DNA of 44,174 nucleotides from the NCBI GenBank assembly GCA_947498845.1, contig CANMLX010000036.1:1-44174 (forward strand), read 5' to 3'. Source of the stretch: an uncultured Flavobacteriaceae bacterium. Its GTDB lineage: Bacteria; Bacteroidota; Bacteroidia; Flavobacteriales; Flavobacteriaceae. The notes beneath the pieces were generated by a model. That model did no database searches, was not told where the DNA came from, and saw only the letters and a program-made list of their open reading frames with translations. Both the position numbers and the translations under genes were made by a program. Below are positions 1 to 8,876 of the stretch, in pieces; within the stretch, counting starts at the first letter, position 1; every line of letters begins with the position of its first letter.

Positions 1-118
1 ATAACTATTTCAAATTTTTGTATTCATGAATCTTCGATTTCACGGGAATGACAACTTCTTCGGAAACCCCGACGCAGGGCGTCGAGGAATTCTTTTCGAT
101 TAAATTACGTAAATGGTA
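1..118. repeat. Family D short element, left end cut by the window edge
   Basis: The right end (about 95-118) is the same as the right end of the elements at 16416 and 31417: GATTAAATTACGTAAATGGTA, followed by TAA. The first ~25 bases (ACTATTTC...AATTTTTGTATTC) resemble their left end. The interior differs: instead of the TCGAG-type core it carries sequence like the TGTCATTCC repeats seen at 16652 and 33299, so the ends and the interior appear to be exchangeable. Confidence 0.5.
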
Positions 119-247
119 TAAGTACCCAAACTCATGTTATCTATCTAATTTACTGTACTAAACCGAATAAACCTGCGAAAAAGCAGTAAATAATATGCTA
201 AAAGAAAGCTTATGAGTTATTAAAAGTACATAGTTTTGCAGCGTTTC

Positions 248-268
248 TACGTATTAAATACGTATTAA
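248..268 (+). promoter_or_regulatory. Tandem TACGTATTAA repeat upstream of the nitrate transporter
   Basis: TACGTATTAA occurs twice with one base between the copies, about 35 bases before the start codon at 302, and also forms an ACGTAT-TAA-ATACGT inverted repeat. The position suits a regulator site for the transporter. No known consensus is matched, and the rest of 119-301 shows nothing else recognisable. Confidence 0.25.
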
Positions 269-301
269 TACTTAATTTTTTGTCTTAAACACTAAAATAC
301 C

Positions 302-1666
302 ATGAACAAACTAAGTACCAGCAAAGCCACCAAGATAAAGCTTACAGATTTTAAAACTGTACAGATGCGCACATTCCACTTAAGTTGGATTGCTTTCTTT
401 TTATGCTTCTTTGGGTGGTTTTCTCATGCCCCGTTAATGAAATCGACCATTGCTCCAGATTTAGCGTTAACCAAAGCGCAAACGACGCTTGCTTTTATAG
501 CATCGGTAGGCGTTACTATTTTTGCACGTTTACTTATTGGCCCTTTATGTGATAGAATTGGCCCTAGAAAAAGCTATGTATACTTACTAGTTTTTGGAGC
601 CTTAGCTGTTGCTGGGTCTTCTTTTGCTAACACATGGGAAACATACTTAATTTCCAGATTAGCCATAGGTGTTATAGGTGCTTCTTTTGTTATTACACAA
701 TACCATACATCTGTTATGTTTGCTCCTAATGTAATTGGTATTGCCAATGCCACAACTGCTGGCTGGGGTAATTTAGGTGGTGGCGTAACCAATGCTACTA
801 TGCCATTAATTGCTTCTGCGGTAGCTGCATTTGGTTTGGCTGAGGCTACAGCATCATGGAGAATTGCCATGTATGTCCCAGCTGTTATCATGTTAATTGT
901 TGCATTTTTATACTGGAAATATACTACAGACTGTCCTAAAGGAAATTATTCTGACTTACCAGAAGAAAGACCACAAACTAAAAAGGGAGAAAAAGGCTTA
1001 TTTTTAACCGCTGCATCAGACAAGAGAGTGTGGGTTTTATTTTTAATGTATGCTGGATGTTTTGGAATGGAGCTATTTGTTACAGGTAAAGCGTCTACAT
1101 ATTATCAGGAAAAATTTAGTTTAAGCCAGGAAGCTGCTGGTCTTGTTGTACTTTTCTTTGGCGCAATGAATTTGTTTGCGCGTTCTACAGGAGGATGGAT
1201 TGCCGATAAATTTGGTAAAAACTCGGGATTAAATGGAAGGGTTAAAATATTGGTGTATGTCGTGATTGCTGAAGGGCTTGCTTTATTAATATTCTCTCAA
1301 ATGAATGTGCTAAGTTTAGCTGTTGCTTCAATGGTATTTTTCTCTTTATTTGTACAAATGGCAGAAGGCGCTACGTATTCTGTAGTACCTTTTATAAACC
1401 GAAAAGCTCTAGGCGCTGTATCTGGTATTGTAGGTGCTGGAGGTAATGTAGGTGCTGTATTATACGCACAATATTTATTAAGAAGTGGCTCTAGTCTACA
1501 AGAAGCCTTCTTTACATTTGGTATTATTGTAGCTGTTGTTGGATTCTTAGGGTTCTTAGTACGTTTTTCTCCTGAAGAGGAACAAGCGGCAAAAGATGAA
1601 CAGAAAAAGTTAGAAGATTTACAAAAAGAAATTGATGCCGTAGAAGTTGAAGTTGCTACTGCTTAA
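302..1666 (+). CDS. narK: NarK/NrtP-type nitrate/nitrite transporter (MFS)
   Basis: A 454-residue inner-membrane protein with about 12 hydrophobic segments, the normal size for the nitrate/nitrite porter family. Both family signatures are visible: GWGNLGGG near residue 154 and GAGGNVGAVL in the second half. So are the substrate-binding arginines typical of NarK, in FARLLIGPLCDRIGPRK and FARSTGGWIAD. The C-terminus ends in a charged, probably cytoplasmic helix (EEEQAAKDEQKKLEDLQKE). It should import nitrate or exchange nitrate and nitrite. No nitrate reductase gene lies inside the window, so pathway (assimilatory or respiratory) cannot be decided here. The ATG at 302 fits the start of the first charged segment. 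An IS110 element begins within about 20 bases of its stop codon, so any downstream co-transcribed genes have been separated from it. Confidence 0.9.
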   Translation: MNKLSTSKATKIKLTDFKTVQMRTFHLSWIAFFLCFFGWFSHAPLMKSTIAPDLALTKAQTTLAFIASVGVTIFARLLIGPLCDRIGPRKSYVYLLVFGALAVAGSSFANTWETYLISRLAIGVIGASFVITQYHTSVMFAPNVIGIANATTAGWGNLGGGVTNATMPLIASAVAAFGLAEATASWRIAMYVPAVIMLIVAFLYWKYTTDCPKGNYSDLPEERPQTKKGEKGLFLTAASDKRVWVLFLMYAGCFGMELFVTGKASTYYQEKFSLSQEAAGLVVLFFGAMNLFARSTGGWIADKFGKNSGLNGRVKILVYVVIAEGLALLIFSQMNVLSLAVASMVFFSLFVQMAEGATYSVVPFINRKALGAVSGIVGAGGNVGAVLYAQYLLRSGSSLQEAFFTFGIIVAVVGFLGFLVRFSPEEEQAAKDEQKKLEDLQKEIDAVEVEVATA

Positions 1667-1685
1667 TAACCTATCATATAACTAA

Positions 1686-3002
1686 CTAAGCAACATTATT
1701 ATAATCATTAAGTAATATTTCGGTTTTCTCTTTTAATTTTTGAAGTTGTATTAATCTATTCCTTAAGTATTCCTCTTTGTTTTTGTTGATATATTTAGGA
1801 TCAAATTCGACTTTTTGGGTAACCATTTTATAATAAATAGCAGCTAGTTTTCTTGCTGTAGCGACAACAGCCTGTTTTCCACCGCTTTTAGCTTTCTTTC
1901 TTCTTATGTAATCTCCGATTGGATTTTGTGCAGCCCATAAAGAGCCTGCAGCATCTCTAAATGCTTGTCCTGCTCTGTTTTTCTTCCTCTTGACCTTACT
2001 GGATATAACCTTACCTCCAGTTATTTTGTTATTGGGGACCACATTAAGCCATGATAAAAATTGTTTCTCGGTTGGAAATTTTTCTTTTAGGTTTATTCCA
2101 GTTTCGGAGAATATGGTTAGTGCTGTAATTTCCTTAATTCCATATATATTTGTTACTTCAACTCCCAAAACTTCATATAAATACTGTGAGACATTGAACT
2201 TAGGATTGTTTTTAGATTTTTTAACTTTAGACACCTCTCTTTTCGCAAAAGCATCATTAGTCATTTTTTGAATCACCTTTTGGCTTTCCAGATCACATCG
2301 CTCAAGTTGATTTTGTAGAAATAGATAGTGTTCATATGCGATCCTTAGATTGAATAGCTGTTCTTCTCTCCAGTTCCCTTCTAATGATTTGATTAAAGTT
2401 TCTTCAGAGGCTTTGATTCTCCAATCTCTATATTGAGCTAATGTTTTAGGGTCTCGCTCTCCTTCTAGTATTTTGGTAATAATAGCTGTTCCTGTCTTCC
2501 CATTAATATCCCTTATCACATTATTAAGCTTAATATTCATTTGCTCTAAAGATTTTTGCATACGTTGTGTTTCTCTAGTGATCTGCCTAATAATACTTTT
2601 TCTTTGCCTTACATAATTACGTAAAGAACGAGTAAGGTTGTCTGGTTGAAAGCTACCTCGTAATAAACCAAAAGTATGCAATTCTTGAAGCCAACGTGCA
2701 TCGCTTACATCACTCTTTCTTCCTGGAACGTTTTTTACGTGGTAAGCATTTACTAAATAAACTTCAAACCCATAGTCTAATAAAATAGTATATAAATCAA
2801 ACCAATAAATCCCTGTGGATTCCATGGCTATGGTTTCTATTTTACAATCTTTTAGCCATTTTGCTAAGTCATGTAAATCTCTTGTAAAACCCTGAAAGGT
2901 TCTTACGGATCTTTTGGATCGATCTTCGGGAACTGCTACAACATGTTCTTTTGATGATATATCAATCCCTGCTGCATTTAAATTTACTAATTTTGTTGCC
3001 AT
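1686..3002 (-). mobile_element. IS110-family transposase
   Basis: This 438-residue protein has the IS110 layout. An N-terminal RuvC-like DEDD domain carries D14 (GIDISSKEH), E61 (AMESTGIYW) and D98/D101 (GRKSDVSDARWL). A coiled middle follows (about 150-270), then a C-terminal Tnp domain with LSWLNVVPNN and NRAGQAFRDAAGSL. These enzymes move a DNA circle using an RNA-guided recombinase; most have a catalytic serine in the C-terminal domain. Here the place where relatives commonly read ISGGK reads ITGGK, with Thr at residue 328. The ORF is intact. It sits opposite to narK, with under 20 bases on its 3' side and several hundred non-coding bases on its 5' side, as expected for IS110 elements whose guide RNA lies upstream of the transposase. 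The outer element borders cannot be fixed without an empty site. Confidence 0.9.
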
Positions 3003-3260
3003 AATACCTATTTTAATAGGAATGGTTAAATCAGCATACTTAAAGTTGAATATTCTATCATAAGGGATCTTCAGTCACCAATAGATAATCTAACTGTATG
3101 CATACCTAAACTGAGTTATGGGCTTTAAAGCACCAATGTTTTTTAAAGTTTGATTTAACTATTCCTGTTTTTAATTCAATAAAAATAAGGCTAATCCTGT
3201 TATCTATATAGATAATATGGGCTAGCCCATTGATGGACTGTGTTCGACATAAGAACACTA
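3003..3260 (-). ncRNA. Candidate IS110 bridge RNA region
   Basis: This is the non-coding segment directly upstream of the IS110 transposase, on the same strand. It contains a perfect GTGTTC/GAACAC hairpin (3240-3258). Next is a longer hairpin (3188-3228): an outer stem GGCTA..CC / GG..TAGCC closes an inner palindrome TTATCTA/TAGATAA. A small CCTATT/AATAGG hairpin sits just before the start codon. IS110-type elements encode a structured guide RNA in this flank, so position and folding fit. Transcript ends and the target- and donor-binding loops cannot be assigned by eye. The further stretch to 3581 is described in separate entries. Confidence 0.45.
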
Positions 3261-3387
3261 TTTTTAAAAACACAAACACCTCTTTATCAGTACCTTAATT
3301 TAAACAAGTGTATTATGTCGCTCTTGAGGCTATGAAAATGTATTAATTTCTAGCTAAAAACCACTAAACACGCCATCTTCTTCCTTA

Positions 3388-3423
3388 AATTACGATAAAC
3401 TAGCCAGCTAGTCTATCGTAATT
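3388..3423. repeat. Near-perfect 36-bp palindrome
   Basis: The arms AATTACGATA and TATCGTAATT enclose a second inverted repeat, ACTAGC / GCTAGT, with a single A/C mismatch, giving an almost uninterrupted stem. A smaller relative, TTACGA-GTTA-TCGTAA, lies at 3507-3524. There is no T-tract, so it is not an obvious terminator. It could be an element end, an old IS target, or a protein-binding site; the sequence does not decide. Confidence 0.5.
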
Positions 3424-3546
3424 ATAAGTTGAATCTAGCATGTTTATTGACTTTTATCTATGATTCTTAAATCGAAATCAGGTTAATAATATTATTTATT
3501 AAAAAATTACGAGTTATCGTAAATTAGTTAACAACTTGTTATATTA

Positions 3547-3576
3547 AACCTATGAATTTAAATTCATAGGTTTTTT
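3547..3576 (-). terminator. Hairpin terminator downstream of the DUF6786-like gene
   Basis: A perfect AACCTATGAATTT / AAATTCATAGGTT stem lies immediately after the stop codon of the leftward gene at 3582. The T-run is on the plus side (TTTTTT at 3571-3576), so it would work best for rightward transcription. For the leftward gene the tail is TTTAATAT. It is probably bidirectional. Confidence 0.55.
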
Positions 3577-3581
3577 ACTTT

Positions 3582-4790
3582 TTACGGTAATGCGTTAATA
3601 ACTGTTTTAATAGAAACACCTAAAACGTGCTTGGTTATTTGATTCAATACCTTCTTAGAACCTTCAAAATGATATGTTTTATGTGTATGTTGTATACGTT
3701 CTCCAATTTTAAGCGCTTTTGCTGGTGACGATGTTTCTAATTCGTAAAAAGGTCCAAAAGGACCAATATTTCCTATTTTACCATCATTAAACACATTAAT
3801 TACATCACCTCTATATTGCTCTTGTATGTTTACTGAATGAGAATTCACATAATCCCTATCGCCATCAAAGCTAAACTGGACAATAGTTAATAGGTTTAAC
3901 TCTGGGCTATAACTACCAAAGTAGGGTAATGTGTGTTCTGGAAGTGTCCCAATTTTATTTAAATAATTGGCATCGGCTTTGTAAAATATTACGTTATTTT
4001 TAATTGCTATTCTGGTATCATCAATCTCAGTAAAATAAATAGTAGCTTCTTTAGCATCACCTTTTAAAGGAATAACCACTGTAGTTTTTGGTGTTGGATA
4101 AAAACACCCTAAATCCCATAGAGAAAGTAACCCTGTAGTTTTAGACCAATCTTTATCCCCAACATTTTTCATTGAAGTCTTAGTTTTAAACCCTACAAAC
4201 TTTACTTTTTTACCTAAATCGATATCTAAATTATCTTCGATATTCTTTTGGGATAAAATATTGATTTCTCGTTTTACATCTATGTCAAACTCAAAACCTT
4301 TTAAGTTTTCTAGGTGCAGTGTATTACCTAATTCTACCGAAGTTTGTGTTTGTTTGTAAACTTTAAACGGCAATGTATTTAAATCTTTGGGAGCCGCATA
4401 TTCTGCTTTTCCTGTAGTCGTATTTATCTCATGAAAAATACTGTAAGGCCCTTGATCTGGCCCAAACCAAATACGTCCTGCACTTCCTAGACTACATATA
4501 CTTTTATTTACGGTATCACTTGAGATAATTCGTTTATTAAACCAACCATAGCTATCCCCTTTTGCACCATTAGAAGTACTAGTCATAACTCTTCCTTGAT
4601 ATTCGGCAGAAACCAAAACCTGTCTATTTTCACCTGTCTTTAAGATAATTGGTTTAATTTTTTGGTTTAAAAATGCTAAATCTTCACCAAATGTGGGTCT
4701 TTGTTGTGCATTTAAGTAGCCTGATAAAAGAAAAAGACATATAATGAAACAACTGTAATCTAATATAGTTTGTTTTTTGTTTGAATTCAT
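3582..4790 (-). CDS. Secreted DUF6786-like protein
   Basis: A 402-residue exported protein. Residues about 13-28 form a signal peptide (FIICLFLLSGYLNA) with a likely cut before QQR and no lipobox cysteine. The mature part begins TFGEDLAFLNQ and contains VLVSAEYQGRVMTST, GRIWFGPDQGPYS and IGPFGPFYELETSSPA. This pattern matches, from memory, the family catalogued as DUF6786: beta-rich proteins of Bacteroidota resembling the aldose-mutarotase / carbohydrate-binding fold. The substrate is unknown. No sugar-utilisation genes surround it, and its neighbour at 4853 is a small membrane protein in the same direction, 62 bases upstream, so the two may share a transcript. Family assignment is moderate; secretion is clear. 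Confidence 0.6.
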   Translation of the reverse strand: MNSNKKQTILDYSCFIICLFLLSGYLNAQQRPTFGEDLAFLNQKIKPIILKTGENRQVLVSAEYQGRVMTSTSNGAKGDSYGWFNKRIISSDTVNKSICSLGSAGRIWFGPDQGPYSIFHEINTTTGKAEYAAPKDLNTLPFKVYKQTQTSVELGNTLHLENLKGFEFDIDVKREINILSQKNIEDNLDIDLGKKVKFVGFKTKTSMKNVGDKDWSKTTGLLSLWDLGCFYPTPKTTVVIPLKGDAKEATIYFTEIDDTRIAIKNNVIFYKADANYLNKIGTLPEHTLPYFGSYSPELNLLTIVQFSFDGDRDYVNSHSVNIQEQYRGDVINVFNDGKIGNIGPFGPFYELETSSPAKALKIGERIQHTHKTYHFEGSKKVLNQITKHVLGVSIKTVINALP

Positions 4791-4852
4791 GGCTTTAAAT
4801 AGTATTTAATCTTAACTTTAAACTTCATAATACTATTAGTTTTACATATTTT

Positions 4853-5350
4853 TTATCTACAAATTTCGGCTCCTTTTTTTGTGAGAAAAAAACAAACTAT
4901 AGCACCCAATATATTATACGGTATTGATAACAAAATAATATACCATCCTATTCCAAATCCTGATGCCACCCCCTTATTTACCAATTTAAACATCCACTTT
5001 TCAGGAAAAAACCCAGCTTTCATATCATGAAAATGCCACAATATTCCTCCAAATGGTAGACTAATAAAAATTGTAAGAACAATAATTAACAAAGTTAAAA
5101 ACATCTGTTTTGTTATTTTACTTTTCTTAAAATTATTAGCAAATAAGTTTGCTAAAACTCCATAAAAAAAACAAGGAATAACTATATATTGTAATGGAAA
5201 TTGATAATGATATGGAAGCATTCTAAATACACTACCAAACACACGATGACTAGGTATGATTAACCACAAAACATAATAAAAAATTGAGGCCAGTATAAAA
5301 CTTGAGCCCCAAAAGAAAATCAATCTATTCTTTATTATTCTATTAATCAA
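4853..5350 (-). CDS. Small membrane protein of unknown function
   Basis: A 165-residue protein with four hydrophobic segments, approximately residues 9-31 (IFFWGSSFILASIFYYVLWL), 50-70, 83-104 and 130-155, joined by short loops. No enzyme motif was recognised. A polar, aromatic stretch (LWHFHDMKAGFFPEKW) between the third and fourth segments is the only distinctive loop. It ends in the basic tail KKGAEICR. It lies upstream of the DUF6786-like gene on the same strand, separated by about 60 bases. Codon content is ordinary for the window. It is real by length and consistent membrane topology, but its function is unknown. Confidence 0.6.
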   Translation of the reverse strand: MINRIIKNRLIFFWGSSFILASIFYYVLWLIIPSHRVFGSVFRMLPYHYQFPLQYIVIPCFFYGVLANLFANNFKKSKITKQMFLTLLIIVLTIFISLPFGGILWHFHDMKAGFFPEKWMFKLVNKGVASGFGIGWYIILLSIPYNILGAIVCFFLTKKGAEICR

Positions 5351-5690
5351 TTTTTAAACTTTCTATAAACTAAGTTAATAGCAAATTCGACTAAAAGATT
5401 TCTACATTATATCTTTTAGTAGTGTTAAATTAACTAAATAATACCATTTCTAACTTAAATTTACTCAATAAAATTTCATCTTTTTGCCTAATATTTCAAA
5501 ATAAAATACAACCGTAGTGCTGCTATGATTGAATTTTCTTTATCATCTAAGCCAAAAATCTATTATTTTTCTTATAGGTAAATTTAAATCAGAACTGGTA
5601 TAAATTATGTTTTACACAAATTTTATAGTCAATATAAAATAGTATTTAACTCGATATAATAATTGAATATATAATCTGTAAAAGCCTGAT

Positions 5691-5800
5691 TGTCAATTCG
5701 AGTGATTTCTGAGGTACGAAGAAATAGTATCGAGAATCATTAAAAAAAGAACTTCTCGATACATTTTTCTCCTTTGGGTCGAAAAATACTCGAAGCGACA
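5691..5800. repeat. Stand-alone TCGAG-type inverted repeat (core also found inside family D)
   Basis: The unit starts TGTCAATTCGAGTG and ends ACTCGAAGCGACA, giving imperfect terminal repeats, with an internal pair GTATCGAGAA / TTCTCGATAC. The same core lies inside the family D elements at 16416 and 31417. The remaining gap from 5351 to 5690 and 5801 to 5897 is AT-rich with nothing recognisable. Confidence 0.55.
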
Positions 5801-5897
5801 CCTACAACAACTTGAACAACAGAAATTTATACACATTGTATTTAAATCTTATGCGAGCTCACGTTATTTAAGTAAAACTTTATAAAGTTTCTTAAAA

Positions 5898-6977
5898 CTA
5901 AAGTAAATTTTGTTGTAACAAACCTCCTTCTAGATTTACCAAACTGTTTTTAAACCCACTTTCTTCAAGTAGTTGTATAGCATTTTGGCTACGCATTCCA
6001 GATTTACAATACACTAAAAGACGTTTATCTTGTGGTATTTCTTTAAATCTACCTTCTAATTCATCTAAAGGAATATGTAGCCCTCCAATATGATAGTCTT
6101 CCCGCTCTGCATCTGTTCTTACATCTAACAGATTAAAATTATCAACTTGCTCTTTATAAGCTTTATAATTAATTTCTGTAATGATTTCTTTTTCTGAAAT
6201 ACCACAAAACTCCTGATAATTAGCTTCTAATGTAGTAATATGTATTGAAGGATTCTTAGTAAAAGAAAATACTAATTGTTTTACGGTAAGTGCATTAAAT
6301 GTTAACAGCTTTCCCGACAATACATCGCCTAGACCCAAAATTAGTTTCAACACTTCGTTAGCTTGCAGGCTTCCTACAATGCCTGGAAGCACTCCAAGCA
6401 CACCTATTTGAGAACAATTAGGAACAGCATCTGGTTTTGGTGGTGTAGGATATAAACAACGGTACGTTGGTCCATTATTATAGTTAAATACACTTATTTG
6501 CCCTTCAAACTTAAAAATGGAACCAAATACTAAGGGTTTATTTTTTATTACACAGGCATCGTTAACAAGGTATCGTGTTGGAAAATTGTCTGTCCCGTCT
6601 GCAATAATATCATAAGCTTCAAATAACGCTAATACATTGTGTTGGGTTAAACGCTCATTATAAACATCAAAATTAACATGTGGGTTTAATTGATTTAATC
6701 TTTTAGCTGCTGTGACAGCTTTTGGTTGCCCTACATCGTCATAGGTATATAATATTTGTCTTTGGAGATTACTTTGATCTACAACATCATTATCTACAAT
6801 TCCTATACGCCCAACACCTGCTGCAGTTAAGTATTGCAATAACGGACAACTTAACCCTCCTGCTCCGACAACTAATACTTTGGCATTTTTTAGTTTTAAT
6901 TGTCCTTCCAGGCCTATGTTATCTAAAATAAGATGTCTGTTGTAGTGTTGTAATTCTAACGGATTGAGTGCTTTCAT
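5898..6977 (-). CDS. thiF: ThiF/MoeB-family adenylyltransferase with C-terminal rhodanese domain
   Basis: This protein adenylates the C-terminal Gly-Gly of the sulfur carrier ThiS so that it can receive sulfur for thiazole synthesis. At 359 residues it is an E1-like domain (1-245) fused to a rhodanese domain (about 265-359). The ATP-binding loop VLVVGAGGLSCPLLQYL is near residues 34-50, the IADGTDNFPTRYLVND segment near 125-140, and the rhodanese loop is CKSGMRSQ with its active Cys. The fusion suggests that it both activates and delivers sulfur. It is the last gene of the thi operon and abuts thiH (shared base at 6977). MoeB is the main alternative by sequence alone; the operon position favours ThiF. 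Confidence 0.88.
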   Translation of the reverse strand: MKALNPLELQHYNRHLILDNIGLEGQLKLKNAKVLVVGAGGLSCPLLQYLTAAGVGRIGIVDNDVVDQSNLQRQILYTYDDVGQPKAVTAAKRLNQLNPHVNFDVYNERLTQHNVLALFEAYDIIADGTDNFPTRYLVNDACVIKNKPLVFGSIFKFEGQISVFNYNNGPTYRCLYPTPPKPDAVPNCSQIGVLGVLPGIVGSLQANEVLKLILGLGDVLSGKLLTFNALTVKQLVFSFTKNPSIHITTLEANYQEFCGISEKEIITEINYKAYKEQVDNFNLLDVRTDAEREDYHIGGLHIPLDELEGRFKEIPQDKRLLVYCKSGMRSQNAIQLLEESGFKNSLVNLEGGLLQQNLL

Positions 6978-8101
6978 TATAATGCTGTTTCAAAATAACT
7001 TTTATCCCAATCTTTCCAGACGACTTCATAACCTTGAGATTGTATCATATCTCTAATTTCAGAAGTACTTCTTTCATCTGATATTTCAAATTGCTCCAGC
7101 GATTCTTTTTCTACACTATAGCCTCCTGGGTTTGTTTTAGATTCTGCACTTATAGAGGTAATCCCCAAATTAATAATATTATTTCTAAACGTTTCGCTTT
7201 CTCTGGTAGACATAGAGAGTTCTACATCTTCATCTAAAAGCCTATAAGCACATATAAGTTGTACCAAATCGGCATCCGTCATTTCAACCTTTGGTTGGAC
7301 GTCGCCTTGATGTGGTCTTAACCTTGGAAAGGAAATGGAATATTTTGTTTTCCAATAGGTTTTTTGAAGGTATTTTAAATGTAATGCGGTATAAAAGCTA
7401 TCTACACGCCAATCTTCCAAACCAAATAATGCACCTAAACCTATTTTATGTATTCCTGCTTTTCCTAATCTATCTGGAGTATCTAATCTGTAATCAAAAT
7501 TAGACTTACGCCCTTTTGGGTGATGTATTTTATACGTTGCTTTATGATAGGTCTCTTGATACACTAAAACGGCATATAATCCCGCATCTATAAGTGTTTC
7601 GTATTCATCTTGATCCAACGGTTGTACTTCGATACTTATATTAGAAAAATGTGATTTTATTAGCGCTATCGCATTTTTAATATAAGGCACGCCTACTGTT
7701 TTATTGGCTTCTCCTGTTACTAGTAATATATGATCGTAACCCAGTGTTTTTATATGCGCTACTTCTGTGAGTATTTCTTTATCTGTAAGTGTTCTACGCT
7801 TTATTTTATTGGTCATACTAAAGCCACAATAGGTACAAATGTTTTGACACTCATTGGACAAATACATTGGTATATACATTTGTATAGTGTTGCCAAAACG
7901 CTTTTTTGTAATCGCGTTACTTCTTTGTGCCATTTGTTCTAAAAATGGTTTAGCTGCTGGAGAAATTAACACTTTAAAATCTTCTAAGGTAATTTTCTCT
8001 TTTTTCAATACCAAAGCGACATCGTCACCAGAAAAATTATAAATCTCTTTTTCTAATGTATCCCAATTGTAAGTATCAAAAATCTTCTTAAAACTACTCA
8101 T
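6977..8101 (-). CDS. thiH: 2-iminoacetate synthase ThiH (radical SAM)
   Basis: This enzyme cleaves tyrosine to dehydroglycine (2-iminoacetate), the glycine-derived part of the thiazole in anaerobic-type thiamine synthesis. The 374-residue protein has the radical-SAM cluster motif Cx3Cx2C in NECQNICTYCGFSM (near residue 85). The TGEANKTVGVPYI and IEVQPLDQDEYE strands and the late LSMSTRESETFRNN segment are typical of ThiH and absent from the glycine oxidase ThiO. Its length matches the family. The start overlaps the end of thiG by 8 bases, which implies translational coupling. Confidence 0.95.
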   Translation of the reverse strand: MSSFKKIFDTYNWDTLEKEIYNFSGDDVALVLKKEKITLEDFKVLISPAAKPFLEQMAQRSNAITKKRFGNTIQMYIPMYLSNECQNICTYCGFSMTNKIKRRTLTDKEILTEVAHIKTLGYDHILLVTGEANKTVGVPYIKNAIALIKSHFSNISIEVQPLDQDEYETLIDAGLYAVLVYQETYHKATYKIHHPKGRKSNFDYRLDTPDRLGKAGIHKIGLGALFGLEDWRVDSFYTALHLKYLQKTYWKTKYSISFPRLRPHQGDVQPKVEMTDADLVQLICAYRLLDEDVELSMSTRESETFRNNIINLGITSISAESKTNPGGYSVEKESLEQFEISDERSTSEIRDMIQSQGYEVVWKDWDKSYFETAL

Positions 8102-8867
8102 TTAAAAAAGCGGTTAAAGGACTACTGGCCTCTGCGTGTTGTTTTATTGGTGCTAATTTAGCATTATAAGCTATTCTACCTGCTTCTACGGCTTGTTTAA
8201 ACGCTAACCCCATTTGTACTGGATTTTGAGAAACGGCTATGGCTGTATTTACCAATACGGCATCTGCGCCTAATTCCATAGCATAAGCTGCATGAGACGG
8301 TGCTCCTATGCCTGCATCTACTATTACTGGCACATTACTCTGTTCTATAATAATTTCAAGGAAATCCATAGTTTTTAAGCCTTTGTTACTACCTATTGGT
8401 GCGCCTAAAGGCATAACACATTGGGTACCTACGTCTTCCAAACGCTTACAAAGTACTGGATCTGCATGAATATAAGGCATCACTACAAACCCTAGTTTCA
8501 CTAGCTCTTCGGCTGCATTTAAGGTTTCTATAGGGTCTGGTAACAAATATTTAGGATCTGGGTGTATTTCCAATTTCACCCAATTGGTTTCTAGGGCTTC
8601 TCTTGCTAACTGTGCAGCAAAAACAGCTTCCTTAGCAGTTCTCACTCCTGAAGTATTTGGTAATAGGTTAATATGATTCCCTTTGAGATGAACTAACATA
8701 TCATCCGATTCATTTTCAACCTCAACCCGTTTAAGAGCCACCGTTACTAACTCACTTTTGGATGCTAAAATAGCTTCTCGCATTTTTTGTGAGCTACTAA
8801 ATTTACCTGTTCCTGTAAATAGCCTGGAATTAAATGTTTTATCGGCTATTTTTAATATGTCTGCCAT
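8094..8867 (-). CDS. thiG: Thiazole synthase ThiG
   Basis: ThiG condenses deoxyxylulose 5-phosphate, 2-iminoacetate and ThiS-thiocarboxylate into thiazole phosphate. It is 257 residues, a TIM barrel. The start DKTFNSRLFTGTGKF, the lysine region LEIHPDPKYLLPDP that forms the imine with the sugar phosphate, and the phosphate-binding VDAGIGAPSHAAYAMELGAD are all present. The gene overlaps thiH and is 9 bases from thiE. Confidence 0.96.
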   Translation of the reverse strand: MADILKIADKTFNSRLFTGTGKFSSSQKMREAILASKSELVTVALKRVEVENESDDMLVHLKGNHINLLPNTSGVRTAKEAVFAAQLAREALETNWVKLEIHPDPKYLLPDPIETLNAAEELVKLGFVVMPYIHADPVLCKRLEDVGTQCVMPLGAPIGSNKGLKTMDFLEIIIEQSNVPVIVDAGIGAPSHAAYAMELGADAVLVNTAIAVSQNPVQMGLAFKQAVEAGRIAYNAKLAPIKQHAEASSPLTAFLNE

Positions 8868-8876
8868 ATACTATAA

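Noticed and set aside
5898..6977. MoeB (molybdopterin pathway) rather than ThiF
   Set aside because: There are no molybdopterin genes nearby, and the gene is embedded in a complete thi operon.
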